Source: Streptomyces sp. NBC_00461 (GTDB taxonomy: Bacteria; Actinomycetota; Actinomycetes; Streptomycetales; Streptomycetaceae). From it: a stretch of DNA of 64,000 nt. The translations under genes were made by a program, and so were the position numbers. Under the pieces are notes generated by a model. The model did no database searches. It was not told the origin of the DNA and saw only the letters and a list, made by a program, of their open reading frames with translations. How positions within the stretch are numbered: the first letter of the stretch is position 1; each line of letters opens with the position of its first letter. Location of the stretch: positions 2,699,001 to 2,763,000 of the forward strand of contig NZ_CP107902.1 of assembly GCF_036013935.1 (NCBI RefSeq). The letters run 5' to 3'. Positions 59,806 to 64,000 of the stretch are shown piece by piece.

Positions 59806-61437
59806 CTAGTTCCCCTCGTTCCTCAGTTGGAGGGCCAGCATGGCGATGTCGTCCTCGCGGTCGTGGCCGAAGCAGGCCAGGAGGGTGTCGCAGAGGGCGT
59901 CCAGGCCGGGCAGGGAGCCGATGGCCGCCGAGCGGAGCTGCTCCATCGAGATCGTCAGATCCGTGCCCCTGGTCTCGATCAGGCCGTCGGTGACCATGAG
60001 GAGCCGGTCGGCGGGCTCCAGGAACAGCTCGGTGGGCGGCGGGTGGGGCAGTCCGAGGCCGAGCAGCGGGCCTTCGGCCTTCGCGTAGTCGGCGTCGCCG
60101 GTGTCCCTGAGGATCAGCGGCGGGATGTGGCCGGCGTTGGCGATCCGGGTGCGCCCGGTGCCGGGGTCGATCAGGGCCAGGCACACGGTGGCCGTGACCT
60201 CGGCATGGTAGTGCTGCAGCATTCGGTCGAGGCGCTCGGCGAGCACGGCCGGGTCGTTCTCCTCGACGCAGTAGGCGCGCAGCGCGTGCCGGATCTCGAC
60301 CATCACGGTGGCCGCCTCCAGTGAGTGCCCGACCACGTCACCGACCGCCGTGAGTACGCCCTCGTCGGTGCGCAGGGCCGCGTAGAAGTCGCCGCCGATC
60401 TCCGTGTCCTGCGACGCGGGCACGTACCGGACCACGACGTCCATGCCCGGCAGCTCGGGCAGCCGGTGCGGCTGGGGCAGGAAGCTGTGCTGGAGGGTGA
60501 GCGCGACGTGCCGCTCGACTTGGTACATGAGCAGCGGCTCGGCGGCCAGCGCGGTGGCCTGCGCCAGCTGCGCCACCAGCGCCTCGTCCTCGGGGTTCAC
60601 CCGGCGCACCCCGCGCGTGGGCGTGGCCAGGCACACCGGGGCCTTGCCGTCCTGGGTGAGGACCATCGCCAGCCGACCGTCGTGCTGTATTCCGGGCCGG
60701 AAGAACCCGGCGGGCCACAGCGGCGCGGGCACGGTGGTGATCTGCACTCCCGACTGTCCCCGGGTGAGGCGCCGCAGCAGACCGGCCACGGCCCGGTGTG
60801 CGCCCGCGTCGGGCAGGGCGAGGGAGGTGCGGTCCCGGGAGGTGCCGCAGTAAAGCTCCTCGTCCGGGCCGAGGACGAAGACGGCGGCGGGGGTGCCGGT
60901 GAGCCGGGCGGTGGAGTCGGCGGCCGCGTCCGCGAGTTCCTGCGGTGAGCGCGCAGCCTGGATGGTGACGATCGCCTGCGACAGCAGCGTCAGCCGCCGT
61001 ACCAGCGCCTGGTCGTCGGCCCGAAGGCGCGCGGTGCGCACCGCGGCCCGGACCACCGCCTCGATCTCCTCGGGCTCGGCAGGCACCGTCAGATATGTCT
61101 CGGCGCCCGCGTCCAGCCCCTGGCAGCGATCGCCCGGGGCCACGGCGGCGGCCGAGAAGTGCACGACGGGCAGGGCCGCCATGTGCGGCCGCTCCTTGAG
61201 CCGGCGGCACAGTTCGAAGCCGCTCATGTCCGGCAGGTCGACGTCGACCAGGGCCACGTCGGGCAGCATGCCCTTGCGCAGCCGTACGTCGAGCTCGACG
61301 AGCGCCTGCCCTCCGGTGGCGACCGGTACGACCTGGTGTCCGGCGCGGCGCAGCACGGTGCCCATGGCGTACCGACTGGCCGCCACGTCGTCCACGACCA
61401 GCACGGTCGTGTCTGTCAGTTTGCCGTCGACGTCCAT
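59806..61437 (-). CDS. Receiver-GAF-SpoIIE (PP2C) phosphatase regulator
   Basis: The 543-residue protein joins a receiver domain (TTVLVVDDVAASRYAMGTVL; phospho-acceptor Asp65 in VALVDVDLPD), a GAF-like middle region (PAAVFVLGPDEELYCG) and a C-terminal SpoIIE phosphatase domain (IGGDFYAALRTDEGVLTAVG, then VGDVVGHSLEA, NAGHIPPLIL, VTDGLIETRG). RsbU-like proteins dephosphorylate anti-anti-sigma factors and so activate stress sigma factors in Streptomyces. No sigma or anti-sigma gene is adjacent. The ATG at 61437 is used; a GTG at 61458 is possible. Confidence 0.92.
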   Translation of the reverse strand: MDVDGKLTDTTVLVVDDVAASRYAMGTVLRRAGHQVVPVATGGQALVELDVRLRKGMLPDVALVDVDLPDMSGFELCRRLKERPHMAALPVVHFSAAAVAPGDRCQGLDAGAETYLTVPAEPEEIEAVVRAAVRTARLRADDQALVRRLTLLSQAIVTIQAARSPQELADAAADSTARLTGTPAAVFVLGPDEELYCGTSRDRTSLALPDAGAHRAVAGLLRRLTRGQSGVQITTVPAPLWPAGFFRPGIQHDGRLAMVLTQDGKAPVCLATPTRGVRRVNPEDEALVAQLAQATALAAEPLLMYQVERHVALTLQHSFLPQPHRLPELPGMDVVVRYVPASQDTEIGGDFYAALRTDEGVLTAVGDVVGHSLEAATVMVEIRHALRAYCVEENDPAVLAERLDRMLQHYHAEVTATVCLALIDPGTGRTRIANAGHIPPLILRDTGDADYAKAEGPLLGLGLPHPPPTELFLEPADRLLMVTDGLIETRGTDLTISMEQLRSAAIGSLPGLDALCDTLLACFGHDREDDIAMLALQLRNEGN

Positions 61438-61460
61438 CTCTCGGCCCTTGGACAACACCG

Positions 61461-61493
61461 GTGGGGCGGACCCCGGTTCGAGGTCCGCCCCAC
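61461..61493 (-). terminator. Terminator after the pullulanase gene
   Basis: A perfect 12-base stem (gtggggcggacc and complement) with a nine-base loop lies between the pullulanase stop (61509) and the phosphatase start (61437), both on the minus strand. Confidence 0.8.
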
Positions 61494-61508
61494 CAAAGTA
61501 ATGCCCTA

Positions 61509-64000
<2,492 letters not shown>

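Overview
This 64 kb window is a GC-rich (roughly 70-73 percent), tightly packed chromosomal segment of a Streptomyces or very close relative. The evidence is the strong G/C bias at third codon positions, frequent GTG and TTG starts, purine-rich GGAGG ribosome sites, an actinobacterial GlnR regulon (glnA plus glnII), a homodimeric AceE with an Lpd and E2 nearby, DUF4191 and RDD proteins beside glnA, and the HtpX/PspAB pair. From memory the gene order resembles the conserved core region of the S. coelicolor chromosome holding pepA, lpd, aceE, lipB, lipA, glnA and glnII. No insertion sequence, prophage, CRISPR array, tRNA or rRNA gene was recognised.

Layout. 1-8.6 kb: end of an HtrA-type protease, then a late cobalamin cluster (a CobU with an extra metallo-hydrolase-like N-terminal domain, CobT, CobS) interleaved with a methyltransferase, an MprF-like membrane protein, a rhomboid-like protein and an RDD protein. 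8.8-18.6 kb: leucyl aminopeptidase, then lpd, the two-lipoyl-domain E2, a GntR/FCD regulator and aceE, the 2-oxoacid dehydrogenase centre. 18.6-30.1 kb: regulators (WYL type, NsdA-like), small hypotheticals, a FemAB ligase, a PGRP-type amidase, a MarP-like periplasmic protease, a GNAT enzyme and two oxidoreductases. 30.3-32.3 kb: lipB and lipA, which supply the lipoyl cofactor used by the E2. 32.5-37.7 kb: DUF4191 and RDD proteins, glnA with a GlnR operator, then htpX-pspAB. 37.7-45.4 kb: ANTAR regulator, DUF2252 protein, winged-helix protein, ArsC-like protein, secreted protein, and a divergent MarR/hydrolase pair. 45.4-48.6 kb: glnII with its GlnR operator, then a winged-helix regulator preceded by a possible 40-residue Cys-Cys leader peptide. 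48.7-53.5 kb: reductase, a two-component system and a secreted DUF1996 protein. 53.5-64 kb: a lipoprotein, a TPR protein, a sigma-like/membrane fusion protein, a DUF/PF10118-reductase-TetR operon, an isomerase, a receiver-GAF-SpoIIE phosphatase, and a pullulanase cut by the window end.

Functional connections: lipB and lipA make the cofactor for the E2, which works with Lpd and AceE; GlnR sites in front of glnA and glnII bring both glutamine synthetases under nitrogen control; the three cobalamin genes are nucleotide-loop assembly steps. Convergent gene pairs are usually separated by long, near-perfect hairpins. The most interesting leads are the sigma-like protein fused to a membrane domain (54659-56596), the Cys-Cys leader peptide upstream of the winged-helix regulator, the palindromes in front of aceE and of the PF10118 operon, the tandem MarR-type operators, and dispersed Streptomyces intergenic repeats, one of which supplies the LipB stop codon.
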